From: DATJPD01 sp035506575
GTDB taxonomy: Bacteria > Pseudomonadota > Alphaproteobacteria > CACIAM-22H2
Length of the DNA stretch: 64,000 nucleotides
Assembly (NCBI GenBank): GCA_035506575.1
Contig: DATJPD010000100.1
Location: 1 to 64,000, forward strand
Reading direction: 5' to 3'
A program made the translations under genes and the position numbers. A model generated the notes under the pieces. That model worked only from the letters and a program-made list of their open reading frames with translations. It was not told the origin of the DNA and did not search any database. Shown here piece by piece: positions 49,288 through 60,320 of this stretch; within the stretch, counting starts at the first letter, position 1, and every line of letters starts with the position of its first letter.

Positions 49288-51366
49288 CTACGACGCCGCC
49301 TTGGCCTTGACCTCTTCCTGCGGGCGCAGGCGGGCGACGATCTTCTCGGCCGGCTTGCCGGTGAGCTCGGCGAGGTGGTCGAAGTTCCAGTCGAACGTGC
49401 CGACACCCTGGGTCGCCGAGCGCAGCTCGATGATGAGGTTGTGCATCTCCGACTGCGGCAGCATCGCCGAGACCTCGTCCCAGCCCGACCAGCCGGCCTT
49501 GGCGTCGTAGCCCAGGATGTGGCCGCGCCTGGTCTGCACGAGGCGCTGCACGCGCGAGGTAAACTCGGTCGGGATCGCGATCGCGACTTTGCAGATCGGT
49601 TCGAGCAGCACGGGATCGCATTTCGGCATGCCCTCGCGCATGGCGAGCGCGCCCGCGGTCATGAACGCCTGGTCCGAGCTGTCGACGTCGTGATACTGCC
49701 CGTCGAACAACGTCGCCTGCACGTCGACCACCGGGAAGCCGAGCGGCCCGCGCTTCAGATAGTCGCGGATGCCGTCCTCGACCGCCGGGATGAAGTTGCG
49801 CGGCACGCTGCCGCCGACGATCTTGTCCTCGAACTTGAAGCCGCTGCCGCGCGAAAGCGGCCTGATCTCCACCTTCACGTCGGCAAACTGCCCGTGACCG
49901 CCGCTCTGGCGCTTGTGGCGCGCGTGCTGCTGGATGCCCTTGCGGATGGTCTCCTTGTACGGCACCTGCGGCTCGTGGCCGATGACCGGCAGGTGGTACG
50001 AGGTGCGCAGCCGCTCGAGCGCCACCGCAAGATGCATCTCGCCCTGGCCCCACAGCAGCAGCTCGTTGGTGTCGGCGTTGTGCTCGATCGAGAGCGAGGG
50101 GTCCTCTTCGGCCAGGCGCTGCAGCGCGCCCGAGAGCTTCACGTCGTCGCCGCGCTTCTCGGTCGCGACGGCCAGTGCGAAGACCGGCTTTTGCGGCAGC
50201 GGCCAGGCGCCGACGGCCTCGTGGTCCTTTGCCGCCGCGACATCGCCTTTCGGCGACAAGGTGGCGCCGGTCGCGATCCCGTCGAGGCGCAGGAACCCGA
50301 CCACGTCGCCGGTCTCGGCCTTCGGCAGCTTCTCGGATTTGGCGCCAACCAGGCGCGTGATGCCGGCGAGCTTCGCGGTCGTCGTCCCGTCGCTGAGGCT
50401 CGCGCCGTCGGCGATCGGCCCTGACCACACGCGCGCAATCGACAGCTTGCCGGTATGGGCCGCGTGCTGGGTCTTGAACACCTGCGCGAGCGGTCCGCCC
50501 GCCGACAGGCCGAGCCTGGTCATCGTCGACTGCGGCTCGGGCACGTCGTGGCGCAGCGATTTCAACAGGCGGCGCACGCCCGAATCCCGCTCGCCCGCGC
50601 CCAGCAGCACCGGCACGACCCGGTCGGCTGCGAGGTTGCGCGAGAGGTGCGAGTAGATGTCCTCCTTCGACGGCACCGTGTCCTCGAGCAGCTGCTCAAG
50701 CAGCTTGTCGTCGAAATCGGCCAGCTTCTCGAGCAGGCCCTGGCGCGCTTCCTTCTGCCGCTCGGCCATCGACTGCGGCAGCGGCACGAGGTCCGACGCG
50801 CGGCCGGGATTGTAGTGATAGGCGCGCTCGCTGATCAGGTCGACATAGCCCGTGACCTGGTCGCCTTCGCGGATCGGCACCTGGCGCAGGACCAGCGGCC
50901 GAGCGGAGACCGCCTGCAGGGCGGCCAGCGCATCGCGGATGCGGATCTCGACCTTGTCGACCTGGTTCAGGAACAGGACGTGCGGGATCTGCTTGTCGTC
51001 GAGGAACTTCAGCAATGGTGCGAGGGTCATCGCTCGCTCGACCGTCGGCTCGCACACCACGACCGCCGCATCGGCGACCATCAGGGCCGTCCGCGCCTCG
51101 TGCGCGAACTCGATCGACCCCGGGCAGTCGATGAACGTCCAGCGCTCGCCCATGAAGCTCGCCGTCGCGACGTTGACCTCGACGCTCATCTTGCGGGCGC
51201 GGGCGGCGGGCGAGAAATCGCCCACGGTATTGCCGTCTTTCACCGTCCCTTTGCGGGGGATGGCTTCGGTCGCGGCCAGGATGCTTTCGAGAAGCGAGGT
51301 CTTGCCGGAGAGATACGGGCCGACCAGGGCCACGCAACGGGGCGACGACGACGGTTTCTGGGGCAT
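49288..51366 (-). CDS. EF-G-like translation-factor GTPase, non-canonical
   Basis: The 692-residue protein has the five-domain EF-G layout: P-loop GPYLSGKTS (16-24), G3 DCPGSIEF, G4 NQVDK, domain II from about 275, and the EF-G domain IV-like RQSGGHGQFADV. It departs from true EF-G: the catalytic His of DTPGHVDF is replaced by Ser, switch I reads ARKMSVEVNVA instead of RGITI, and NKxD reads NQVD. It is probably an accessory EF-G paralogue, not the elongation factor; the role of such paralogues is poorly known. It stands apart from ribosomal genes. ATG at 51366 has GGAGACC upstream. Confidence 0.88.
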   Translation of the reverse strand: MPQKPSSSPRCVALVGPYLSGKTSLLESILAATEAIPRKGTVKDGNTVGDFSPAARARKMSVEVNVATASFMGERWTFIDCPGSIEFAHEARTALMVADAAVVVCEPTVERAMTLAPLLKFLDDKQIPHVLFLNQVDKVEIRIRDALAALQAVSARPLVLRQVPIREGDQVTGYVDLISERAYHYNPGRASDLVPLPQSMAERQKEARQGLLEKLADFDDKLLEQLLEDTVPSKEDIYSHLSRNLAADRVVPVLLGAGERDSGVRRLLKSLRHDVPEPQSTMTRLGLSAGGPLAQVFKTQHAAHTGKLSIARVWSGPIADGASLSDGTTTAKLAGITRLVGAKSEKLPKAETGDVVGFLRLDGIATGATLSPKGDVAAAKDHEAVGAWPLPQKPVFALAVATEKRGDDVKLSGALQRLAEEDPSLSIEHNADTNELLLWGQGEMHLAVALERLRTSYHLPVIGHEPQVPYKETIRKGIQQHARHKRQSGGHGQFADVKVEIRPLSRGSGFKFEDKIVGGSVPRNFIPAVEDGIRDYLKRGPLGFPVVDVQATLFDGQYHDVDSSDQAFMTAGALAMREGMPKCDPVLLEPICKVAIAIPTEFTSRVQRLVQTRRGHILGYDAKAGWSGWDEVSAMLPQSEMHNLIIELRSATQGVGTFDWNFDHLAELTGKPAEKIVARLRPQEEVKAKAAS

Positions 51367-51481
51367 GCAGGTCTCCTACCCAAGTTCCGTGAGCCGTGTT
51401 TTTATTCTTGTGCCCCTAGTCTTCGCCGGGCCGGGGCGACTTGGCAAGAGCCGAATCGCGCACCGCGGCTTTGGCCCTCGT

Positions 51482-51511
51482 CTTTGTCACACGGGCCTTT
51501 GTCACACGGGC
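51482..51511. repeat. Tandem 15-bp direct repeat next to the ABC exporter stop
   Basis: CTTTGTCACACGGGC occurs twice back to back (51482-51496 and 51497-51511), ending against the TAA of the gene at 51512. It is probably a slippage duplication; no function is assumed. Confidence 0.6.
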
Positions 51512-53209
51512 TTAAGGCCGGATCAGCGTGCCGCGGCCGCCTTTGGCCATCTCGAGGCGGAACGGGAACAGCGAGCGCGCGCTGCCGCGGTGCGAGACGA
51601 CGATCATCGTCTTCTCCGGGAAGTCGGTCACCAGGCAGCGGAGGATGGCGAGCTCGTTCGCCTCGTCGAGCGAGTTCAAGGCTTCGTCGAGGATGAGGCA
51701 CGGCTGCGGCGACATCAGGCAGCGCGCGATCGCGATGCGCTGCTGCTCGCCGCCCGAGAACGGCTCACCCTTGTCGCCGATCATGGTATGCGCGCCGGCC
51801 GGCTCGAGCGCCAGCCGGCCGCCGAAATGCACGCGGTCGAGCATCTCGGCGAACGCGTCCTCGCCCGGCCGGCCGTGCAGCGCGATGTTGTCGTAGACGG
51901 TCGCGGGGAAGAACGCCGGATAGGCGCGCGCGTAGTAGAAGAAGCGCTTGCGCTCGGCCAGCGACAGGGAGACGAGATCGCGGCCGGCGATGGTGGCGCG
52001 CCCGGCCGACGGCCGGTTGATGCCGAGCAGGGTCAAGAGGATCGTCGTCTTGCCCGAGCCGCTGTCGCCGAACAGCCCCATCTTCTCGCCCGGCTTAAGC
52101 CGGAACGAGACCCGGTCGAGCAGGGTCTCGCCACGCTCGCCGGTGACGCTCACCTCGTCGAACACGATCTCGCCGAAGCCGGCGGGCATCTCGGGCGCGA
52201 CGTGGCGCTTCTGCGTTGCCTTCCGCGCCGTGTTGGCGCCGATGCGCGAGAGGGCGGCGCGCGCGTCGTTGATCATCGGCCATGCCTCGCCGATCTGCTG
52301 CAGGCAGGGGAAGATCAGCACCGCGTAATAGGTGAAGACGAGGAACTTGCCGATCGGCGGGGTGCCGCCAGGCGAGGTCGCGTAGAGCAGCACGAGGCAG
52401 AGGGCCGCCGACACGCCGATGGTGAATTCGGTGGCGCTGTAATAGAGCCCGGCGCGGCGCCACAGCACCATGTTCATCGCGAACAGGCGGCGCGCCAAGG
52501 CGGTCGCACGGGACAGGAACACCGATCCGAGGCCGGTGAAGCGCGCATCGAGATTCTTCTGCTGCAAGGTCGACAGCAGGCCCAGCAGGTGCGCGTCCAC
52601 GTCCATCTTCTCGAGATAGCGGCGCTTGCGCCAGTTGGCATAGACGAAGATGGCCACCGCGAGACCAATGATCTCGAACAACAGGATCCAGAACAGCCAG
52701 CCCTCGACGAACAGGATGATCACCAGCATCAGCGCGAGCTGCAGGGTCGCGACACCGGCGTGCACGAGAGCTTCCCGCAGCAGCCTCTGGACCGCCTCGA
52801 CGTCGCCCGAGGCGGCCGCGATCACGGCCCCCGGCCCGGCCGCGCTGACCACGCGGTAGTCGCCGCGCAGCAGGTTCTCGGCGATGCGGCCGCGGATCGA
52901 GCGGATGATGCGCTCGGTCAGGCTCGCGGTCCTGATCTCCGCGGAGAAGCGCAGGACCAGGATCGCGACCTCGATCGCCACCACGAGGCCGACATAGAGC
53001 CAGAGGCGCGGCATGACGGCCTGGGTCGCGTGCTCGATCGCGCCGAAGACGCTATCGGGTGGCGGAGGCTCGATGAGGGCCCGGATCGGCAGCGGGCGCA
53101 GCACGACCGCGATGCTCTGCAGGGCCGCGAGCACGAACACGGCGAGCATGCCGAGCCGCCAGCTTCGGTCGTGGTCGCGCAGCAGCCGGTCGATGTCGCG
53201 CAGGAACAT
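51512..53209 (-). CDS. ABC exporter, half-transporter with fused ATPase
   Basis: The 565-residue protein fuses a type I exporter membrane domain (six helices, about 20-300) to an ATP-binding domain: Walker A GDSGSGKTT, Q-loop region near YARAYPAFF, signature SGGEQQR, Walker B CLILDEALNSLD and H-loop VVSHR. It should act as a homodimer exporting a lipid, peptide or drug. The signature has SGGEQ instead of the usual SGGQ. A much longer upstream frame is antisense to panE and is rejected; ATG at 53209 is eight bases after the panE-like stop. The substrate is not evident. Confidence 0.9.
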   Translation of the reverse strand: MFLRDIDRLLRDHDRSWRLGMLAVFVLAALQSIAVVLRPLPIRALIEPPPPDSVFGAIEHATQAVMPRLWLYVGLVVAIEVAILVLRFSAEIRTASLTERIIRSIRGRIAENLLRGDYRVVSAAGPGAVIAAASGDVEAVQRLLREALVHAGVATLQLALMLVIILFVEGWLFWILLFEIIGLAVAIFVYANWRKRRYLEKMDVDAHLLGLLSTLQQKNLDARFTGLGSVFLSRATALARRLFAMNMVLWRRAGLYYSATEFTIGVSAALCLVLLYATSPGGTPPIGKFLVFTYYAVLIFPCLQQIGEAWPMINDARAALSRIGANTARKATQKRHVAPEMPAGFGEIVFDEVSVTGERGETLLDRVSFRLKPGEKMGLFGDSGSGKTTILLTLLGINRPSAGRATIAGRDLVSLSLAERKRFFYYARAYPAFFPATVYDNIALHGRPGEDAFAEMLDRVHFGGRLALEPAGAHTMIGDKGEPFSGGEQQRIAIARCLMSPQPCLILDEALNSLDEANELAILRCLVTDFPEKTMIVVSHRGSARSLFPFRLEMAKGGRGTLIRP

Positions 53210-53217
53210 GCGCTGTT

Positions 53218-54150
53218 CTAGGCGACCGGCCGCCCCGCGGCGAATGATTTCAGGGCGGCGTAGATCGTCCGGTGCACCGGCGTGGGTACGCCGTGCTGGG
53301 CGCCGATGCGCGCCACCGCACCCGACAGGAACTCCACTTCGAGGCGGTTGCCGCGCTCGAAATCGTGCAGCAGGGACGGCTTCATCGTGTCCGGCAGGCC
53401 TTCGCTGAAGCGCATCACGGTTTCGGCGTGGTCCGCCGGCAGGTTGATGCCCGAGGCGCGCGCCACGGCGATGGCCTCGGCGAGGGCGTCGGCGTAGACG
53501 CGGCGCAGGTCGGGATCGGCGAAAATCCCCGATTTGGGCAGGCGCGCCAACGTGGCTACCCCGCTGAACGTGGCGAGGAACAGGAACTTCTCCCAGATCG
53601 CGCGCCGGATGTCGTCGGAGGCGATCGCGTTCAGCTTCGCGCGCTTGGCCGCCTCGACGATGGCGGTCACGCGCGGACTGATGCCGCCCGCGGGCTCGCC
53701 GATCGTGAAGCGCTCCATGGTGCCTGTGTGCTTGATCACACCGGGGGCCGAGATCGCGGTTGCGATGTGGCAGACCCCGCCCAGGACCCGGTCGCTCCCG
53801 AAGGCCTTGGTGAGGGCGTCGATCGCGCCGACCCCGTTCTGGAACGAGACCACGCTGCTGCGCGGGCCCGCCAGCGACCGTGCCGTGGCGATCGCCTCGT
53901 CGGTGCTCCACAGCTTGACCGCGATCACCACGAGATCGAACGGCTCGGGTCCGAGCTCGAGCGGCGTCGCGGCCGCGCGCACGGGCTTCACGGTGAGATC
54001 GCCGAGGCTGCTCTCGACGCGCAGACCGTCCTTCCGCATCGCCTCGAGGTGCGCGCCGCGGGCGATGAAGCTCACGTCCTCCCCGGCCTCGGCGAGGCGG
54101 GCGCCGAAATAGCCGCCCACGCCGCCGGCCCCGATCACGGCAATACGCAT
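53218..54150 (-). CDS. panE: Ketopantoate reductase-like protein (PanE/ApbA family)
   Basis: The 310-residue protein has the PanE pattern: N-terminal MRIAVIGAGGVGGYFGARLAEAG NADP fold, the FDLVVIAVKLWST segment, SFQNGVGA, the catalytic Lys region WEKFLFLATFSG (Lys about 190) and the C-terminal Ser/Asn region with PSLLHDFERGNRLEVEFLSG. It would reduce 2-dehydropantoate to pantoate with NADPH in coenzyme A synthesis, but the family has many paralogues acting on other 2-oxo acids. It follows the aminotransferase gene by seven bases and precedes the ABC exporter by eight: a likely three-gene operon. Confidence 0.85.
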   Translation of the reverse strand: MRIAVIGAGGVGGYFGARLAEAGEDVSFIARGAHLEAMRKDGLRVESSLGDLTVKPVRAAATPLELGPEPFDLVVIAVKLWSTDEAIATARSLAGPRSSVVSFQNGVGAIDALTKAFGSDRVLGGVCHIATAISAPGVIKHTGTMERFTIGEPAGGISPRVTAIVEAAKRAKLNAIASDDIRRAIWEKFLFLATFSGVATLARLPKSGIFADPDLRRVYADALAEAIAVARASGINLPADHAETVMRFSEGLPDTMKPSLLHDFERGNRLEVEFLSGAVARIGAQHGVPTPVHRTIYAALKSFAAGRPVA

Positions 54151-54157
54151 CGGCGTC

Positions 54158-55360
54158 TCAGGTCAGCGCGTCGCAGGCCTGCTGGATGCGCGTGCAGGCG
54201 TCCTTCAGCACCTCGGTCGAGGTGGCGTAGGAGATGCGGAAATAGGGGGCGAGGCCGAAGGCGGTGCCCTGCACCACCGCGACACCCTTGCTCTCCAGGA
54301 GGTAGGTGACGAAATCTTCGTCGGTCTTGATCACCTTGCCCTGCGGGGTCTTGCGGCCGATCGTGCCGGCGCAGGACGGGTACACGTAGAACGCGCCCTC
54401 GGGCTTCAGGCAGTGGATGCCCTTGGCTTTGTTCAGCATGTCGACGACCATGTCGCGGCGCTGCTTGAAGATCTCGTTGTGCTTCGGGATGAAATCCTGC
54501 GGCCCGTTCAGGGCCGCGACCGACGCCGCCTGGCTGATCGAGCACGGGTTGGAAGTCGACTGCGACTGCACCGCGGCGATGCCCTTGATCAGCTCGACCG
54601 GCCCCGCCGCATACCCGATGCGCCAGCCGGTCATGCAGTACGCCTTCGACACGCCGTTCAAGGTGAGCGTGCGCTCATAGAGCCGCGGCTCCACCTGCAC
54701 GACCGTGGCAAACTCGAACCCGTCATATACGACGTGCTCGTAGATGTCGTCCCCGAGAATCCAGACGTGGGGGTGGCGGACCAGCACGTCGGTGAGGGCC
54801 TTGAGCTCGGCGCGCGAGTAGGCGGCGCCGGTCGGGTTCGAAGGCGAGTTGAGGATGATCCATTTGGTCTTGGGCGTGATCGCCGCCTCGAGGTCCTCGG
54901 GCCGCAGCTTGAAGCCGTTGTTCTGCGAGCACTGCACGATCACGGGCGTGCCCTCGGCGAGCTCGACCATGTCCGGATAGGAGACCCAGTAGGGTGCGGG
55001 GATGATGACCTCGTCGCCGCGGCTCAAGGTGGCCATCAGCGCGTTGTACAGCACCTGCTTGCCGCCGGTGCCGACCGTGACCTGGCCCGGCTTGTAGTCG
55101 AGGCCGTTCTCGCGCTTGAACTTGGCGCAGATCGCCTGCTTCAGCTCCATCGTGCCGTCGACCACCGTGTACTTGGTCTGGCCCTTGCGGATCGCGGCGA
55201 TCGCCGCCTCCTTGATGTTGTCGGGCGTGTCGAAATCGGGCTCGCCGGCCCCGAGGCCGATCACGTCGCGGCCGGCGGCCTTGAGCTCGATCGACTTCGC
55301 GGTGACGGCCAAGGTGGGCGAGGGTTTGACGCGCGACAAGCGCTCGGCGAGGAAGGCCAT
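54158..55360 (-). CDS. aatA: Aspartate aminotransferase (class I, type Ib)
   Basis: The 400-residue enzyme matches alphaproteobacterial aspartate aminotransferases: LAERLSRVKPSPTLAVTAKS, GAGEPDFDTPDNIKEA, NSPSNPTGAAYSR, and the PLP-binding Lys in LNGVSKAYCMTGWRIGY. It transfers the amino group between aspartate and 2-oxoglutarate; some close relatives also act on prephenate. ATG at 55360 is used; an in-frame extension to 55489 lacks the family N-terminus. It heads the minus-strand unit with panE and the ABC exporter, and diverges from the cyanovirin-like gene. Confidence 0.92.
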   Translation of the reverse strand: MAFLAERLSRVKPSPTLAVTAKSIELKAAGRDVIGLGAGEPDFDTPDNIKEAAIAAIRKGQTKYTVVDGTMELKQAICAKFKRENGLDYKPGQVTVGTGGKQVLYNALMATLSRGDEVIIPAPYWVSYPDMVELAEGTPVIVQCSQNNGFKLRPEDLEAAITPKTKWIILNSPSNPTGAAYSRAELKALTDVLVRHPHVWILGDDIYEHVVYDGFEFATVVQVEPRLYERTLTLNGVSKAYCMTGWRIGYAAGPVELIKGIAAVQSQSTSNPCSISQAASVAALNGPQDFIPKHNEIFKQRRDMVVDMLNKAKGIHCLKPEGAFYVYPSCAGTIGRKTPQGKVIKTDEDFVTYLLESKGVAVVQGTAFGLAPYFRISYATSTEVLKDACTRIQQACDALT

Positions 55361-55490
55361 GGGAGGTCTCAACAGCGATTCGGAGAACGGGACACGCAAC
55401 TTAGCAGAGCGGCCCGGCCGTGCAATACCGCCCGGCTTGTCCGCATAACAGAGCCCTGATACGGTCATGCCGGAATTGTCGGGGGACACT

Positions 55491-55793
55491 ATGTGGAAGC
55501 AGATTCAAGCCCTTGCGTTCGGCGCGGCGCTCCTCGCCGCCCCGGCCATGGCCGCCGAGATGCCGCAGAAATCGCAGAACACATCCGGCCTTCCCAAGGG
55601 CAGCTATTCGACCTCCTGCACCTGCCAGCTCTCGGGCGGCGTCACCTTGATGTGCTTCTGCAACAACCTGCAGGCCAAGATGTTCGAGACCACGCTCGAC
55701 GTCCGCAACTGCCATGCGCCGAAAGACATCAAGAACTGCGATGGCACGCTCACCTGTACCGAGAGTGCCGCAGCCCAATGCCCGGGGAAGTAG
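55491..55793 (+). CDS. Exported cyanovirin-N-like (CVNH) small protein
   Basis: The 100-residue protein has a signal peptide (KQIQALAFGAALLAAPAMAA) and a mature domain of about 75 residues that resembles CVNH: LPKGSYSTSCTCQLSGG, VTLMCFCNNLQ, then the LDVRNC and KNCDGTLTC strand pattern. CVNH proteins bind mannose-rich glycans in cyanobacteria and fungi. This one has eight Cys in the mature part, more than classical CVNH, so several disulfides are likely in the periplasm. ATG at 55491 follows GGGGGAC. The similarity is judged by eye over about 50 residues and needs a profile search. Confidence 0.62.
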   Translation: MWKQIQALAFGAALLAAPAMAAEMPQKSQNTSGLPKGSYSTSCTCQLSGGVTLMCFCNNLQAKMFETTLDVRNCHAPKDIKNCDGTLTCTESAAAQCPGK

Positions 55794-55823
55794 GCGCCCT
55801 GGCAAGTCGCCGCGGCCGCGCCA

Positions 55824-55829
55824 TATAAT
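55824..55829 (+). promoter_or_regulatory. -10 element of uvrB, leaderless position
   Basis: A perfect TATAAT with five bases (CAGGC) to the GTG start at 55835. No ribosome site lies between, so the mRNA would begin at or near the start codon. A -35-like TGGCAA is at 55800-55805. Confidence 0.5.
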
Positions 55830-55834
55830 CAGGC

Positions 55835-58075
<2,241 letters not shown>

Positions 58076-58106
58076 GCGCGCGCAGAACGACACGGCTGTC
58101 CCGCTG

Positions 58107-59306
58107 ATGCGCCAAGTGATCACGGCCCTGGTCGCCACGTTGGCGGCGCAGCTTCTGGTGTCGATGTCGGTGGCCACGGGCTCGGTGCTGGCCCCCGCCG
58201 CCGCGGTCGACATCGGCATCAGCCCGGGCTTCATCGGCGCCTATATCAGCGTCGTCTACGGGTGTGCCGCGACGGTCGGACTGTTGTGCGGCAGCTTCAT
58301 CGCGCGCTTCGGCGCGGTGCGGATGACCCAGGCCTGTCTCAGTCTGGCGGCACTTGGCTTGTGCACCGGGGCCGTCGGGGTGCTGCCGGTCACGGTCGTG
58401 TGCGCGGTGCTGCTCGGAATCGCCAACGGCCCCATGACCCCGTCGTCCTCGCACGTCTTGTCGCGCGTGACCCCGCCGCAGTGGCGCAACGCCGTGTTCT
58501 CGGCCAAGCAGATGGGCGTGCCGCTCGGCAGCGGCCTTGCCGGCCTGATGATGCCGATCCTCGCCGTGACCTTCGGCTGGCGCGCGGCGGCGTTGGCCGG
58601 TGCGGCAATGTGCGCGGTCCTGGCCGTGGCCTTGCAGCCGTGGCGCGCCGGCCTCGACACCGGGCGCGATGCCGGCCGCCCGCTGCTCTCGCCGGCACAC
58701 ATCGGCGGCTCCTTGGCGCTCGTGCTGCGGGCACCCGAACTGCGCCAGCTGTCGATCATCTCGTTCGCCTATGCCGGCATGCAGAACTCGTTCGCGGCGT
58801 TCCTCGTGACCTACCTGCACGAGCGGCTGGCGATGAGCCTCGTCGAGGCGGGCCTCGTGCTGACCATCGCGCAGGTCGCGGGTGCGGTGGCGCGCGTGGT
58901 CTGGGGCACCCTCACGGACCGCTTCATGGATGCCTACAAGCTGTTGGGCGGGCTCGGTCTCGGCATGTCGGCCTGCTCCCTCCTGACCGCGGCATTCACG
59001 CCGGACTGGCCGTTCTGGTCGATCGTCGCGGTCAGCGTCGCGTTCGGCACCACCACGGCGGCGTGGAACGGCGTGTTCCTGGCGCAGATCGCAGCCCTGG
59101 CGCCGCCCGGCAAGGTGAGCGAGGCCACCGGCGGCTCGCAGTTCTGCACCTTCGCCGGTGTCACCATCATGCCGGCGCTGTTCTCGGGCGTGCTCAGCCT
59201 CACCGACAGCTACGTGATCGGCTTCGCGGGCCTGGCGGTGCTCACGGTCGCCGGCGGGCTGTGGATTCTGGCGCCGAACGCGATGCGGCCGCTCACCAAG
59301 GCATGA
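58107..59306 (+). CDS. MFS transporter
   Basis: The 399-residue membrane protein has 12 predicted helices in two halves, with the first-loop signature region FIARFGAVRMTQA after helix 2, and GTLTDRFMDAYK at the equivalent place in the second half. The segment GIANGPMTPSSSHVLSRVTPP and SAKQMGVPLGSGLAGLM recalls MFS carriers of the CynX/NimT type or organic-anion branch. The substrate is unknown. It begins 31 bases after uvrB and ends 13 before a GNAT gene, so the three may be transcribed together. Confidence 0.9.
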   Translation: MRQVITALVATLAAQLLVSMSVATGSVLAPAAAVDIGISPGFIGAYISVVYGCAATVGLLCGSFIARFGAVRMTQACLSLAALGLCTGAVGVLPVTVVCAVLLGIANGPMTPSSSHVLSRVTPPQWRNAVFSAKQMGVPLGSGLAGLMMPILAVTFGWRAAALAGAAMCAVLAVALQPWRAGLDTGRDAGRPLLSPAHIGGSLALVLRAPELRQLSIISFAYAGMQNSFAAFLVTYLHERLAMSLVEAGLVLTIAQVAGAVARVVWGTLTDRFMDAYKLLGGLGLGMSACSLLTAAFTPDWPFWSIVAVSVAFGTTTAAWNGVFLAQIAALAPPGKVSEATGGSQFCTFAGVTIMPALFSGVLSLTDSYVIGFAGLAVLTVAGGLWILAPNAMRPLTKA

Positions 59307-59319
59307 GGATGAAGGCGTG

Positions 59320-59805
59320 ATGGCCACAGCACCGCCGATCAAGATCGAACCCGCCCGGTTCCCGGATGAGGCGGAGCTCGTCCGGCAGCTGTTCGCGGAA
59401 TACATCGACAGCCTCGGGGTCGATCTGTCCTTCCAGGACGTGGACAGCGAGCTCGCCGGGCTTCCCGGCACGTACGCAAGCCCGCGCGGCACGATTCTGC
59501 TTGCCCGGGACGGCGCGGGCACTGCGGTGGGCGTCGTGGCACTGCGACCCCGCCCACGGCCCGGCACGTGCGAGATCAAGCGGCTCTACGTCCGGCCTGG
59601 CGCGCGACAGCACAATGTCGGCCGGCGGCTCGCCGAGGCGATCGTCGGTGCCGCGAGGACGATGGGCTACACCCGCGCGCTGCTCGACACGCTGCCGTCC
59701 ATGCAGGCCGCGCAGCAGCTCTACGCCTCGCTCGGCTTCCGGCCGACGGAGCCGTACTATCCGAACCCTCTGCCGGGGACGGTCTATCTGGCGCTCGACC
59801 TGTAG
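59320..59805 (+). CDS. GNAT-family N-acetyltransferase
   Basis: The 161-residue protein has the GNAT fold: a beta4 strand (GTCEIKRLYVRPGARQHNVGRRLAEAIV) containing the acetyl-CoA loop R/Q-x-x-N/G-x-G/R (RQHNVGRRL), and a late LYASLGFRPTEPYYPNPLPG. It transfers an acetyl group from acetyl-CoA to an amine of an unknown small molecule or protein. The ATG at 59320 is used; the codon before it is GTG, which could also start. AAGG lies just upstream. It follows the MFS gene closely. Confidence 0.87.
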   Translation: MATAPPIKIEPARFPDEAELVRQLFAEYIDSLGVDLSFQDVDSELAGLPGTYASPRGTILLARDGAGTAVGVVALRPRPRPGTCEIKRLYVRPGARQHNVGRRLAEAIVGAARTMGYTRALLDTLPSMQAAQQLYASLGFRPTEPYYPNPLPGTVYLALDL

Positions 59806-59875
59806 CCTGGGCCGTTCGCGTCCGAGGAGCCGCCTTTGGCCTCGTGCTGCACCCGTAACGCAAGGGGAGACGCCG

Positions 59876-60256
59876 ATGGGAGATCGCGACATTCGCGCGG
59901 CATTGGACGCTCACTGGGCCGCATCCGATGCGAACGATTTCGAAGTCGAACACCAGATCTACCGCGAGGACGCCGTGCTCGAGTATCCGCAGTCGGCCGA
60001 GCGCATCCGGGGCCGGCGCAATATTCAGGCGTCCCGCTCCGCACAGCCCAACCAGAAGCGCTTCGCCGTGCGGCGCATCCTCGGCACAGGCGATCTCTGG
60101 GTGACCGAGTTCGTCCTCACATATGACGGGCGGCCGTCTTACACCGTGAGCATCATGGAGTTCGAAGACGGGAAGGTGGCCCGCGAAACCCAGTATTTCG
60201 CCGACGCGTTCGAGCCGGGGCCTTCCCGCGCGCAATGGGTCGAGCCGATGCGGTGA
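59876..60256 (+). CDS. SnoaL/NTF2-like protein
   Basis: The 126-residue protein has the NTF2-like cone fold pattern: an N-terminal helix IRAALDAHWAASDANDFEVEHQIYREDAVLEYPQ, GRRNIQASRSAQ, and strands FVLTYDGRPSYTVSIMEF and GKVARETQYFADAF. Such proteins may be isomerases, dehydratases or ligand-binding; the active-site residues cannot be decided. ATG at 59876 follows AAGGGGAGA. It lies 70 bases after the GNAT gene. Confidence 0.85.
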   Translation: MGDRDIRAALDAHWAASDANDFEVEHQIYREDAVLEYPQSAERIRGRRNIQASRSAQPNQKRFAVRRILGTGDLWVTEFVLTYDGRPSYTVSIMEFEDGKVARETQYFADAFEPGPSRAQWVEPMR

Positions 60257-60320
60257 TATATTTGGCGCAATCACAGACGACCCCGGCCAAACTGGCGGGG
60301 TCCGCGAAAGGGTGGAGACG

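Noticed and set aside
53210..53911. N-terminal extension of the ABC exporter by 234 residues
   Set aside because: It runs inside the panE gene in another frame; the ATG at 53209 gives a normal half-transporter.
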